Below are positions 9,096-17,017 of a stretch of 36,777 nucleotides of DNA, piece by piece. Within the stretch, counting starts at the first letter, position 1; each line of letters begins with the position of its first letter. Below the pieces are notes generated by a model that had not been told where the DNA came from, made no database searches, and saw nothing but the letters and a program-made list of their open reading frames with translations. Source of the stretch: Planctomycetaceae bacterium (lineage in GTDB: Bacteria > Planctomycetota > Planctomycetia > Planctomycetales > Planctomycetaceae); contig JAKFWA010000109.1 of assembly GCA_021732995.1 (NCBI GenBank), positions 1 through 36,777 on the forward strand. Reading direction: 5' to 3'. The position numbers and the translations under genes were made by a program.

Positions 9096-9128
9096 CAGGC
9101 CTCGCGCTCAGATCGAACGCGAGGCCTG
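9096..9128 (+). terminator. Strong intrinsic terminator-like hairpin
   Basis: A perfect 11-bp stem, CAGGCCTCGCG (9096-9106) and CGCGAGGCCTG (9118-9128), has an 11-base loop and is followed by TTCGCTTTTA. It lies 30 bases after the BON-protein stop and should end its transcript. Confidence 0.75.
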
Positions 9129-9330
9129 TTCGCTTTTAGTGGGCAATGCAGCGCCTACAGCAATCGGCTCGACTGTTGGTAGCTACGCCCGGGGCTTACC
9201 CATTCCGCAGCGGCGTTGAACCCCTCGAATCGTGTCGTCTGAATCGCGGAGCGAGTATCGTCTAGATACGTCCTTGCACGGGCTTGAACCTTGTCCGAAT
9301 TATTGAGGAAATCCGCAAAAGGGGCCGAGG

Positions 9331-10245
9331 ATGAAACGCTGTGATTGGGTCCGTTGCTGTCTGATCATTCTGAGCTGCTGGACGCTTGAGCTGAGGGCAT
9401 CTCAAGCCCTCGCCGCAGAGGAAAAAGGCACCGACAAGGTCGTCATCCAGAAGAACGTGAGCTACCTGCCGGAAGGTCGGACCGAGAAGGCGGACTTGTA
9501 TATGCCGCCGAATCGTTCGGCTGACGTGCGATCGCCAGCGGTCGTGATCATTCACGGCGGGGGCTGGACTGGTGGCAAGAGGGATGCTGCCCGCGAGATC
9601 AACATCGGGACGACGATCGCCGCTCACGGCTACGTCGGCATGAGTATCGACTACCTGCTGGCCACCGAAGAAAAGTCTTCGTGGCCCCAGAACATTCATG
9701 ACTGCAAGACGGCGGTGCGGTGGTTGCGAGCCAACGCGGTTCGGTTGCAGATTGATGCGGACCACATTGGCGTGATTGGCGGTTCAGCCGGAGGTCACCT
9801 GACATCGTTGCTGGCATTGACCGGACCGGCCGACGGTCTGGATCCGAAGGAGCCCTATGGCGAACACTCGTGTCGAGTGCAATGTGCGATCCCGATGTAC
9901 GGAGCCGGCGAGGTTCGCGACAGCTCCAACGCGAAGCTGATGCTGGGCAAGTCGCGGGACGCCGCTCCGGAACTCTACAAGCTCGCGTCGCCGATCACGC
10001 ATGTGGATGCTCAAGACCCGCCGTTCCTGATTCTGCATGGCACGGCGGATAAGACTGTCCCCGTTGAGCAATCAGAAATTCTGGCCGACGCGCTGCAGCG
10101 AGTTGGTGTGCAGCATCAACTGATCCTCGTCAAAGACGCGCCGCACACGTTCCATTTGCAGCCCAAACAACAGGATCTGCGGCCGCTCGTGCTGGAGTTT
10201 CTGGACAAGCATCTGAAGCCGAAGCCGGCATTCATCGGCAAGTAA
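9331..10245 (+). CDS. Exported alpha/beta-hydrolase (BD-FAE-type esterase)
   Basis: A 304-residue secreted esterase. The N-terminal 29 residues are a signal peptide with a hydrophobic core (CCLIILSCWTLEL) and an ALAAE cleavage site. The oxyanion-hole motif HGGGW is at 75-79, the nucleophile elbow GGSAGG at 150-155 (Ser152), the acid in HGTADKTVP (Asp240) and the catalytic His in DAPHTFH (about 272). This matches the bacterial BD-FAE/carbohydrate-esterase group, which removes acyl or feruloyl groups from polysaccharides. The substrate is not known. Length and motif spacing are normal and the triad is complete. GGGG lies six bases before the ATG. It is the only gene on its strand here and is convergent with the DUF2721 gene. 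Confidence 0.88.
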   Translation: MKRCDWVRCCLIILSCWTLELRASQALAAEEKGTDKVVIQKNVSYLPEGRTEKADLYMPPNRSADVRSPAVVIIHGGGWTGGKRDAAREINIGTTIAAHGYVGMSIDYLLATEEKSSWPQNIHDCKTAVRWLRANAVRLQIDADHIGVIGGSAGGHLTSLLALTGPADGLDPKEPYGEHSCRVQCAIPMYGAGEVRDSSNAKLMLGKSRDAAPELYKLASPITHVDAQDPPFLILHGTADKTVPVEQSEILADALQRVGVQHQLILVKDAPHTFHLQPKQQDLRPLVLEFLDKHLKPKPAFIGK

Positions 10246-10320
10246 TACGAACACATCACATGATTGCTCGGCAGAGCCTCGTGATGACTCTGATGCCGAT
10301 CCCGAACTCAGGTTTGATCG

Positions 10321-10845
10321 TCACGAGCCCGGTTTGGCCGTATGGCTGCCGGACTTGCAGGTTTCGCGTTTCAGTTGATGGTCCATTTCGTCGCTGAGGA
10401 TGCGCAGGGCCATGCGCGTTTCCCAGACGAGCAGACCAGAACCTGTGACAAGGCCTCCCACACCCAACGCGCCGGCGCACAGGGCCGCAATCAGAAGGGG
10501 GCGGTTCAGCGTTTGGTACCCCGTCGCGAAGAACACGGCGCCCAGCAGAGAGATCAGCGCTGCCGCCGCGAAGCAACCAACCGACGTGTAGAACGCGGTC
10601 AGGGCACGCACGAGAAACAGCGCGCGGCGTTCGGCACTGGCCAGTTGACGAAGTCTCAAGGCGATCTCGGGGCTGGCGTCCTCTTCCTTGCCTTCTACCT
10701 GTGCGGATAGTTCGCGGGCTCGATCGATGGCGCGGGCAAAGCGATTGGCGGTTCCCAACGACATGATTGACGACGCGTTGGTCAGAATCGCGGGCGCGAC
10801 AATGAAAGTCAGAATGCCGAGCGGATTGGCGCCGAGTCCATCCAT
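10321..10845 (-). CDS. DUF2721 family membrane protein
   Basis: A 174-residue inner-membrane protein. The internal ATG at 10845 is preferred because it gives the typical family start (GLGANPLGILTFIVAPAILTNASS) and has GGAG eight bases upstream; the longer frame to 10884 adds 13 unrelated residues. The first hydrophobic segment is at residues 7-25, followed by a soluble charged helix (RFARAIDRARELSAQVEGK). Two more hydrophobic segments follow (FYTSVGCFAAAALISLLGAV and PLLIAALCAGALGVGGLVTG). The C-terminal tail is charged. The family is widespread but its role is not known. It is transcribed alone, facing the esterase. Confidence 0.85.
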   Translation of the reverse strand: MDGLGANPLGILTFIVAPAILTNASSIMSLGTANRFARAIDRARELSAQVEGKEEDASPEIALRLRQLASAERRALFLVRALTAFYTSVGCFAAAALISLLGAVFFATGYQTLNRPLLIAALCAGALGVGGLVTGSGLLVWETRMALRILSDEMDHQLKRETCKSGSHTAKPGS

Positions 10846-11225
10846 GAAAATCTCCGAGTGATCTGGAACACCAGCACAGCGCACCTCAAGTGTGAGACTG
10901 ATGAGTTTAGTGGGGAACCCGGCAGCGCGGAAATCTGTGGTTCACCACTGGTCTGCCAACTTCAGCGCTAAAGATTGGTGCGACCGAGGTGACGAACAGG
11001 TCCGCAGTCGTTGAAATCTGGTCGCGAGTTCTGATCCTCTTTCTTGTGGGACGTTAAGAGATGGCTTCTGTTAACGAGCGGAGTCTGACGAGGCATCAAC
11101 AACCCGTAGCATGGACGGGGCGTCCATGCTACGGCTCTGATTCCGGATTCAGGCTACTTGGTATTCGAGTTCGGATCGTCCACTAGAGTGCGTCAGCCAG
11201 ATGATTCACCTGCGGAGAACAACGC
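10846..11225. other. Divergent intergenic region with a palindromic element
   Basis: 380 bases between the divergent DUF2721 and YhdT-like genes. No gene seen. It must contain promoters for both directions. The one distinct structure is the perfect palindrome at 11104-11134, listed separately. Confidence 0.6.
11104..11134. repeat. Perfect 13-bp palindrome, REP-like
   Basis: The arms CCGTAGCATGGAC (11104-11116) and GTCCATGCTACGG (11122-11134) are exact reverse complements with a five-base loop (GGGGC). It lies about 90 bases before the YhdT-like gene, where a terminator would not be expected, and has no T-run. The short loop, perfect arms and intergenic position fit a REP-like mobile palindrome. 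No second copy was seen in this window. Confidence 0.5.
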
Positions 11226-11582
11226 ATGTCGTCGACAGAGGAAGACCCGGTCGTCAGTTCGTCGCGGCGGGAGGCCGTGGTGGTATTAAGCATGGTGGCC
11301 ATCGCACTCAGTTACACCATCACCACGTGCTATCGCATGGGCTATGGAACCGGGACGCAAGAGCCGAAGTTCGTACGTCTCTTCTTCGGCATTGCGTTTC
11401 CCGACTGGGTGTTCTGGGGCATCGTCGTCCCCTGGCTGACCTGCTTCGTGCTGGGGTCCACATTCGCGTTCTTCGTGATGAAGGACGCGGACCTTGGAGT
11501 TGAACTGGAAGACGATGACGACTTGCCGGGCGATGCTCCCGTCGGCGCCAGCCTGACCACGGAAGGAGCACCAGATGCCTAA
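11226..11582 (+). CDS. YhdT-like small membrane subunit of a sodium symporter
   Basis: A 118-residue protein with two transmembrane helices: VVVLSMVAIALSYTITTCY (about 18-36) and a second around residues 56-85 (FPDWVFWGIVVPWLTCFVLG). Size, topology and the position immediately before a sodium:solute symporter match YhdT/DUF997 proteins, which accompany PanF-like transporters. The C-terminus is acidic (VELEDDDDLPGD). GGAG lies eight bases before the ATG. Its last eight bases overlap the start of the symporter gene, which indicates translational coupling. It probably assists or stabilises the transporter; this follows from context rather than from any proven function. Confidence 0.78.
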   Translation: MSSTEEDPVVSSSRREAVVVLSMVAIALSYTITTCYRMGYGTGTQEPKFVRLFFGIAFPDWVFWGIVVPWLTCFVLGSTFAFFVMKDADLGVELEDDDDLPGDAPVGASLTTEGAPDA

Positions 11583-13359
11583 CGCAGGTTACGGAACGCT
11601 CTTCATGCTGGTGCTGCTGATCGCGGCATCAGTCTGGCTGGGCACGGTCGCACAGCGCGTGGTGCGCAAGGGAGCCTTCGTCAAAGGCTACTTCCTGGGC
11701 AATCGCGGACTGGGAGCCTGGGCTCTCGCTCTGACGGCCACTGTGCAAAGCGGCGGAACCTTCATGGGCTTTCCGTCGATGGTCTATTCGCACGGCTGGA
11801 TCGTCGCACTGTGGATCTCGGGCTACATGATCGTCCCATTGACCGGCTTCGCGGTCGTGGGCAAACGCATGGCTCAGCTCTCGCGACGCACCAATGCTGT
11901 CACGGTCCCCGACTTGTTCCGCGAACGGTTCCAAAGTCCGCGGGTGGGCTTGATCGCTCTGGTCTTCGTCCTCACGTTCATGACGTCGATGATGATCGCC
12001 CAGTTCAAAGCTGGTGCCCTGATCATGAAAATTGCCTGGCCGGGCTCAGGAACTCTGGCCCTCAGCGAGGATTCGGGCCAGTTCCGACTCGGTGCGGATT
12101 CACTCATGGGGTTGAGGAAGGCGGGCGTCCCCGAGACAACGGTCAGCAAGCTACAGCCGTTGGTCGGTGAAGCCTTTGCAGACAAGGGTGAGCTGAAAGC
12201 ACAGCTTACTAAGTTGCTGGTTCCGGGAGAGTTCGACGTAAGCGGCAACAAGATCCTCGCGGCCGCCGAACCAACCGACTGGCTCTACTTCTTCGGGCTC
12301 GGGATCTTTGCTCTGACCGTGGTGGGCTACACGCTGATTGGTGGCTTCCTGGCTGCGGTTTGGACTGACCTGTTTCAGAGCGTGATGATGCTGTTCGGCG
12401 TCACGATTCTGCTGGTACTGGCCATCCCGGCAGCGAATGGTGTCGAGGCCGCGACCCTCGCCGCAGTGCAGCAGACGGGCGAAGCCTTTGCGTTCGGACC
12501 GGGTTATTCCAAAGACGGTCGCGAGTTTCTGCCGCTGGGACTGGCAATTTCATTCTTCTGCGTGTGGGTCTTTGCGGGCTTTGGTTCGCCCGCCAGCGTT
12601 GTGCGGGTGATGGCCTCCAAAAGCACTGAGCACATCCGCAAGTCGATCTTTCTGCTCGGCGGTTACAACCTGCTGATCTACATCCCGTTGATCATGATCT
12701 GCATTTGCGGCCGGGCGCTGATTCCGGACCTCGAAAAGACAGACGAGATCATCCCGCGGCTGACGCTGAAGCTGACTGACAAATTGCCCGGTGGATCGCT
12801 CCTCGCCGGACTGGTGCTGACCGCTCCCTTCGGCGCGGTGATGGCGACCGTCAGCGGCTATCTGGTGGTGATCGCGTCCGGACTGGTGCGCGACATCTAT
12901 CAGCGGTTCATCAACCCGCAGGCTGGACCTCACGAGATCAAGCGATTGACCTACATCGCGATGATCAGCGTCGGGATCTTTGCGGTGGCGATGAACATCA
13001 AGCCCGTCGAGTACCTGCAGGTATTCGTCGTGTTCAGCGGCAGCGGCGGCGCGGTGACATTCGTCGTCCCGGCCCTGATGGCGGCGTACTGGCGGCGAGC
13101 GACCGCGACCGGCTGTGCCGCCGCGATGCTCGCTGGCGGCGGCACCTTGATCGCATTCTATGTCTCGGGATTCCTGCTGCCAGACCCGATGATGGGACCG
13201 AAAAGCTCCGTGCGGCCGTTCTATTGGATGGGTGTCGACCCGATCCTCTGGGGACTGGCGGCATCGACGGCCGGTGGGATCTTCGGCAGCTTGCTGACAT
13301 CGCCGCCGGATGCTGCTCACGTGTCAAAGATGTTCGATCGGCAGGAGACGGCGCAATGA
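11575..13359 (+). CDS. Sodium:solute symporter (SSS family, PanF-like)
   Basis: A 594-residue inner-membrane transporter with about 13 hydrophobic segments and typical SSS landmarks: an N-terminal region with FLGNRGLGAWALALTATVQS and GGTFMGFPS, and a later VWTDLFQSVMMLFG segment, which is the conserved SSS signature region. A soluble insertion of about 75 residues (about 155-230, ending near SGNKILAAAEPTDW) lies between helices and looks helical and charged. The family couples sodium entry to uptake of a small solute. The YhdT-like partner suggests pantothenate or a related carboxylate, but the substrate is not proven. It overlaps the preceding gene by 8 bp and the following yraN by an ATGA, so the three are one operon. 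Confidence 0.9.
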   Translation: MPNAGYGTLFMLVLLIAASVWLGTVAQRVVRKGAFVKGYFLGNRGLGAWALALTATVQSGGTFMGFPSMVYSHGWIVALWISGYMIVPLTGFAVVGKRMAQLSRRTNAVTVPDLFRERFQSPRVGLIALVFVLTFMTSMMIAQFKAGALIMKIAWPGSGTLALSEDSGQFRLGADSLMGLRKAGVPETTVSKLQPLVGEAFADKGELKAQLTKLLVPGEFDVSGNKILAAAEPTDWLYFFGLGIFALTVVGYTLIGGFLAAVWTDLFQSVMMLFGVTILLVLAIPAANGVEAATLAAVQQTGEAFAFGPGYSKDGREFLPLGLAISFFCVWVFAGFGSPASVVRVMASKSTEHIRKSIFLLGGYNLLIYIPLIMICICGRALIPDLEKTDEIIPRLTLKLTDKLPGGSLLAGLVLTAPFGAVMATVSGYLVVIASGLVRDIYQRFINPQAGPHEIKRLTYIAMISVGIFAVAMNIKPVEYLQVFVVFSGSGGAVTFVVPALMAAYWRRATATGCAAAMLAGGGTLIAFYVSGFLLPDPMMGPKSSVRPFYWMGVDPILWGLAASTAGGIFGSLLTSPPDAAHVSKMFDRQETAQ

Positions 13360-13748
13360 ACGGCTTCTGGCGGCGTCTGTTCGGAACCGCAGGCGAACGC
13401 GCCGCCGAGAAGTATCTCAAGCAGCAGGGCTTTCGAGTCATCGCCCGGCAGTTCAACACTCGCTGGGGCGAGATCGACCTGATCGCCACGGACGGCGAAA
13501 CGATCGTCTTCATCGAAGTGAAGACGCGGCGTTCCGATGCGAAAGGCACGCCGCTGGAACGAGTCGACCAGACCAAGCGCGAACACAGCACCAAAGCCGC
13601 GCTCGCCTTCCTCAAACGCCACCGCCTGCTCGGCCGCCGCTCCCGCTTCGACGTCATCAGCGTCGTCTGGCCCGAAGACAAACAGCCTCCGCAAATCGAA
13701 CACATCCGCAACGCCTTCGAAGCCGTCGATTTCGGGCAGTTGTATTAA
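13356..13748 (+). CDS. YraN/UPF0102 family putative nuclease
   Basis: A 130-residue protein of the UPF0102 family with a restriction-endonuclease-like core: TRWGEIDLIATDGETIVFIE with EVKTRR, giving the E...D...ExK arrangement. The start at 13356 overlaps the symporter stop as ATGA, and AGGAG lies about nine bases upstream, so translation is coupled. The family is conserved in bacteria and thought to act on nucleic acids, without a settled role. It more often sits beside rnhB or rsmI, so coupling to a transporter operon is unusual. Length and motifs are normal. A longer in-frame start inside the symporter gene adds about 44 residues without family similarity and is rejected. Confidence 0.88.
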   Translation: MNGFWRRLFGTAGERAAEKYLKQQGFRVIARQFNTRWGEIDLIATDGETIVFIEVKTRRSDAKGTPLERVDQTKREHSTKAALAFLKRHRLLGRRSRFDVISVVWPEDKQPPQIEHIRNAFEAVDFGQLY

Positions 13749-13768
13749 GCATCAAACTTCGCCGCGGA

Positions 13769-13855
13769 GGAATAGCAGGGAACGTCCGGATGAAATCCCA
13801 GGCGGGGCGGATGAGCTTGTCGGGCGGCGGACAGCATTGTCTACCCTGCTATTCC
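13769..13855. repeat. 87-bp segment bounded by perfect 12-bp inverted repeats
   Basis: GGAATAGCAGGG (13769-13780) and CCCTGCTATTCC (13844-13855) are exact reverse complements 63 bases apart, filling most of the convergent gap between yraN and the DJ-1 gene. The inside is GC-rich and contains further short complementary stretches. It could be a bidirectional terminator-like stem or a miniature inverted-repeat element. No coding potential. Confidence 0.45.
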
Positions 13856-13870
13856 GGTTCGTGCGGTTCG

Positions 13871-14452
13871 CTAGTTCGCTGGCGCGTTCAACACCTTGAG
13901 AAATTCGGCAAGCCACTTGGGGTGAGCGGGCCAGGCCGGTGCTGTCACCAGATTGCGATCGACGAAGGCGCCATCGATGGATGTCTCCATATAGATGCCG
14001 CCCGCCATCCGGATCTCAGGCCAGCACGCCGGATACGCGGTGCATTCTCTGCCTTTCAAGATTCCAGCCGCAGCCAGCAACTGGACGCCGTGGCAGATCG
14101 CCGCGATCGGCTTCTGAGCAGAATCGAAGTGCCGCACCATCTGCAGCACATGCTCGTTGAGCCGGATGTACTCCGGAGCCCGACCGCCTGGCACCAGCAA
14201 GGCGTCGTAGTGCGTTGGCAGCACTTCATCGAACGTGGCGTTCAGAGTGAAGTTGTGGCCGGGTTTCTCGCTGTAAGTCTGATCGCCTTCGAAGTCGTGC
14301 ACGGCGGTGCGGATCTGCTCTCCAGACTTCTTGTTGGGGCAAACGACGTCCACTGTATGTCCCAGCATCTGCAGCGCCTGAAACGGAACCATGACTTCGT
14401 AGTCTTCCACGAAGTCGCCAGTGAGGATCAGAATCTTTTTGAGAGTCGTCAT
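13871..14452 (-). CDS. DJ-1/PfpI family protein (glutamine amidotransferase-like fold)
   Basis: A 193-residue cytoplasmic protein. It starts at the ATG at 14452, preceded by GAAAGGA at about six bases; the longer frame adds 14 unrelated residues. The fold begins [15 protein letters not shown] with the conserved acidic residue Glu16. The nucleophile elbow [10 protein letters not shown] carries Cys120-His121, and [11 protein letters not shown] and [13 protein letters not shown] are further family segments. DJ-1/PfpI members act as glyoxalases, deglycase-like enzymes, chaperones or amidases; which applies here cannot be told from sequence. It is closest in feel to the PfpI/YhbO group. It is transcribed alone and diverges from the deacetylase gene. 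Confidence 0.85.
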   Translation of the reverse strand: MTTLKKILILTGDFVEDYEVMVPFQALQMLGHTVDVVCPNKKSGEQIRTAVHDFEGDQTYSEKPGHNFTLNATFDEVLPTHYDALLVPGGRAPEYIRLNEHVLQMVRHFDSAQKPIAAICHGVQLLAAAGILKGRECTAYPACWPEIRMAGGIYMETSIDGAFVDRNLVTAPAWPAHPKWLAEFLKVLNAPAN

Positions 14453-14775
14453 TGCATGTCCTTTCACTGAGCGTTGTTGGGCCGTCGACCACAAACATCA
14501 TCACTGTGCGCGAATCGCGGCCGGAAGAAAACCGCAGGACGTCTTGACCGATTTCGAGAATTCGTCCGAGTATTCCCTTTTCCGGGGGACATTTTGTGCG
14601 CTGCGGGCATTTCGCAGCTAACGGCAAGCCGAAGACCGCAGGTTTTCAACTTGATCTGTCGCTTGCGATTGATCGTCCGACGCGCACGTTGAGGTTACTC
14701 CGGAAGTCCTGAGTTCGATGGGGCCACTGGGCCGTCAGATTGATTTGATGGCCCAGAGTTCGGAAAGGATTCCAC

Positions 14776-16008
14776 ATGGCAGCCGGAGTGCTGTCGATCA
14801 GCTTCGACTTTGAGATGGCTTGGGGCACGCGGCGATCAAGCGATCCCAACCATGCCGCCGGTGTCGAACGTGTGCGCGAGGTCGTGCCTGCGCTGCTCGA
14901 CATGTTCACGCGACATGGCATCTCGGCAACATGGGCGACCGTCGGACATCTGATGCTCCGCCGTGAGGACTGCCCCGGTGGTCGCTTCCCTCTGACACTG
15001 CCAGCGCCGCAGCCTGCGTGGTTCGAAGGCAACTGGTACGACGGCATTCCCCATTGGAACGATCCGCGAGCTGCCCGCTTCTATGCGCCGGACCTCGTCG
15101 AACAGATCGTGCAGTGCCCGGCGTATCAGGAACTCGCCAGCCACACGTTCTCGCACGTGGTCATCGGCGAGGACGCCTGCACTCCGGAAGTGGCCGAAGT
15201 GGAATTCGATCTCGTCCGCGCGATGGGTGCGAGCTGGGGTCGTGAGATCCGTTCGATCATCTTTCCCCGCAATCAGGTCGGTCATCTGGACCTGCTGCGC
15301 GAAACCGGACATCGCTGCTTCCGCAGCACGAACACCGAGTGGTATCAACGCGCTGCCGTCCGATTGAAGAACTGGCCGAGTGAGATGGTGCGGCAGGCGG
15401 TACGGGCCATGAGATTCATTGACGAGTCTTGCGGACTGCCTCCGTATGTTGGTCGAGCTCGTCGCGTCGCCGGGATGTGGGAGTTGCCTTACGGCATGTT
15501 CTTCTCAGGCCATGCCGGGCTCACTCGCTTCCTGTCGCAAGAGCGATTGGTGAGCAAAGCCATCAAGGGCCTGCGTGCGGCGGCGAAGTCGCAGCGCATC
15601 TTCAGTCTCTATACCCACCCGCACAACTTTCTGCCCGAGCCCGCGCCAATCCTCGCGGCGTTTCAGCAGATCTGTGAAGAAGCGGCCCGGCTGCGTGACG
15701 CCGGGAAGCTTGAAATTAAAACGATGGAGCACATCGCCGATGACCTGGAACACGGACGCAACCTGCACTGGGCCGACTCCTTCACCCGCGCGCGTCATCG
15801 TGCTGATGGGTGGTTCGATGAGTTCTCGTTACATCCTCAGCCAGCTCGCACCGCAGGTCGATTTGCAGGCTATCGTGCGCCAAGTGCCGTCGCGCACGAA
15901 GTCCTTCAAGCAGATCTGGAAGCGCAGCAAGAAGCTCGGCTGGACCTACCTGGCCGATCGCCTGCTGCTCGGACTCTACACAAAGCTGAGTCTGAAAAAA
16001 CGGGCTGA
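14776..16008 (+). CDS. Polysaccharide deacetylase (NodB/CE4 fold); C-terminal part out of family
   Basis: The first 340 residues form a NodB-type deacetylase: SISFDFE with Asp11 as the first metal/catalytic residue, HTFSH at 123-127 as the metal-binding His pair, the segment FPRNQVGHLDLLRETGHRCF, and a C-terminal SLYTHPHNF. Such enzymes remove N-acetyl or related groups from cell-surface glycans. AAAGGA lies eight bases before the ATG. The recognisable part ends near WADSFTRAR at about 15795. From there to the stop, some 70 residues of low-complexity Ala/Arg/Gln sequence run in a different frame over the formyltransferase. Either the gene overlaps its neighbour by 269 bp, or a frameshift has split a deacetylase-formyltransferase fusion. 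Confidence 0.85.
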   Translation: MAAGVLSISFDFEMAWGTRRSSDPNHAAGVERVREVVPALLDMFTRHGISATWATVGHLMLRREDCPGGRFPLTLPAPQPAWFEGNWYDGIPHWNDPRAARFYAPDLVEQIVQCPAYQELASHTFSHVVIGEDACTPEVAEVEFDLVRAMGASWGREIRSIIFPRNQVGHLDLLRETGHRCFRSTNTEWYQRAAVRLKNWPSEMVRQAVRAMRFIDESCGLPPYVGRARRVAGMWELPYGMFFSGHAGLTRFLSQERLVSKAIKGLRAAAKSQRIFSLYTHPHNFLPEPAPILAAFQQICEEAARLRDAGKLEIKTMEHIADDLEHGRNLHWADSFTRARHRADGWFDEFSLHPQPARTAGRFAGYRAPSAVAHEVLQADLEAQQEARLDLPGRSPAARTLHKAESEKTG

Positions 16009-16612
16009 GCAGTGTGAGGAGTACCGGCAAGTCCGCGCGGCCAGTGAACCTTCCGCGCCGCGCTCGCTGCAAGTCAGCTCAATCAATGACCTCGCGGTCG
16101 TCGAACTGTTGCACGAGATCAAACCGGAGCTGGTGGTAGTGCTCGGCACCGAGATCATTCGCGACAAGGTGCTGGCGGCCGCTCCGCGATTCGTCAACGT
16201 GCACGCAGGCATTACGCCGCTGTATCGCGGCTCGCACGGCCAGTTCTGGGCTGTCATGCAGCAGGACTGGGCCAACATCGGAGTCACGTTGCACATCGTT
16301 GATCGCGGGATCGATACCGGCGGGATTCTGGGTCAGGCGCGATTCGACTTCGAACCGGCCACCGACAACCTGCTGACGCTGCTCGCCAAGTCTGCCTTTC
16401 ACGGTGCCGAACTGCTTACCAGTTGGATTCACGAGCAGCGCGGCGACTTTCAAAACGTCGCGACTGAACCCGCTCCGCAGGGTACCAGCCGGCTGTTTTA
16501 CTCACCGGGCTTCCGCGACTACCGCAAGTTCGAACAACAAGCGAACGAACTTCAGCAACGTGGAGTCGCCGTCACTCAGCCAGTGGCTGAGCCCATGCAG
16601 CGCGCCGCGTGA
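15740..16612 (+). CDS. Formyltransferase-family protein (sugar or methionyl-tRNA formyltransferase-like)
   Basis: The conserved part starts at RVIVLMGGSMSSRYI (about 15791) and runs 270 residues. It has the formyltransferase core with NVHAGITPLYRGSHG, where Asn and His are catalytic, and GVTLHIVDRGIDTGGIL, with the catalytic Asp. It transfers a formyl group from N10-formyl-tetrahydrofolate to an amine. It lacks the C-terminal tRNA-binding domain of Fmt, so a sugar or small-molecule acceptor is more likely. The start is uncertain: ATG 15740, ATG 15806, or no own start if it is fused to the deacetylase. No good ribosome site precedes either ATG. Paired with a deacetylase, it could formylate the amine that the deacetylase exposes; this is inference. 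Confidence 0.8.
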   Translation: MTWNTDATCTGPTPSPARVIVLMGGSMSSRYILSQLAPQVDLQAIVRQVPSRTKSFKQIWKRSKKLGWTYLADRLLLGLYTKLSLKKRAEQCEEYRQVRAASEPSAPRSLQVSSINDLAVVELLHEIKPELVVVLGTEIIRDKVLAAAPRFVNVHAGITPLYRGSHGQFWAVMQQDWANIGVTLHIVDRGIDTGGILGQARFDFEPATDNLLTLLAKSAFHGAELLTSWIHEQRGDFQNVATEPAPQGTSRLFYSPGFRDYRKFEQQANELQQRGVAVTQPVAEPMQRAA

Positions 16613-17017
16613 CCGCAGTCTTCCACCCTGGAATGCCGAGGCTTGACTCAGCCCTCCATCGGTTTGCGGAGGCCAGTCTGACGGTAGAGAAGAACGTAGC
16701 CGTCCACCTGCGTGCGGATGAAGTTCTCAAGAACGCGCGCTTCACGACTGAGGTCGTGGGCCATGTGCAACTGCCGCGCCGCAAAGAATGGAGGGCTCCG
16801 TCAAGCCGGAGCACTCCAGGACCAGAACCACACTTAAGAACGGTCGGGGGCGAGTAACGATCGCAGCCAGTCGTCTTCGCCCTGGTGAACTCTCCAGACC
16901 ACTGATGCTCGCATCAAGACGAAGCGCGAGCTAAACAACCTGCCGTAGCACCGACTTGATGATGTCGCTCGTAAAGAAGCGGTATCCCAACGATTCAGCC
17001 TTGAAGAGAGTTCAACC
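16613..17017. other. Intergenic region between formyltransferase and beta-lactamase-like gene
   Basis: 405 bases without a convincing gene. The only clear structure is a hairpin at 16789-16818. The promoter of the following gene should lie here, but I could not choose a -35/-10 pair. Confidence 0.55.
16789..16818 (+). terminator. Hairpin, possible terminator without T-run
   Basis: TGGAGGGCTCCG (16789-16800) pairs with CGGAGCACTCCA (16807-16818), with one mismatch and a six-base loop. It lies 177 bases after the formyltransferase stop and has no T-tract, so termination is uncertain. Confidence 0.35.

Noticed and set aside
12550-13320. 256-codon minus-strand frame over the symporter
   Set aside because: Arg/His/Gln-rich shadow; the symporter on the plus strand is clearly real.
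16609-16857. Possible small gene after the formyltransferase
   Set aside because: No ribosome site, no recognisable composition, and a hairpin lies inside it.
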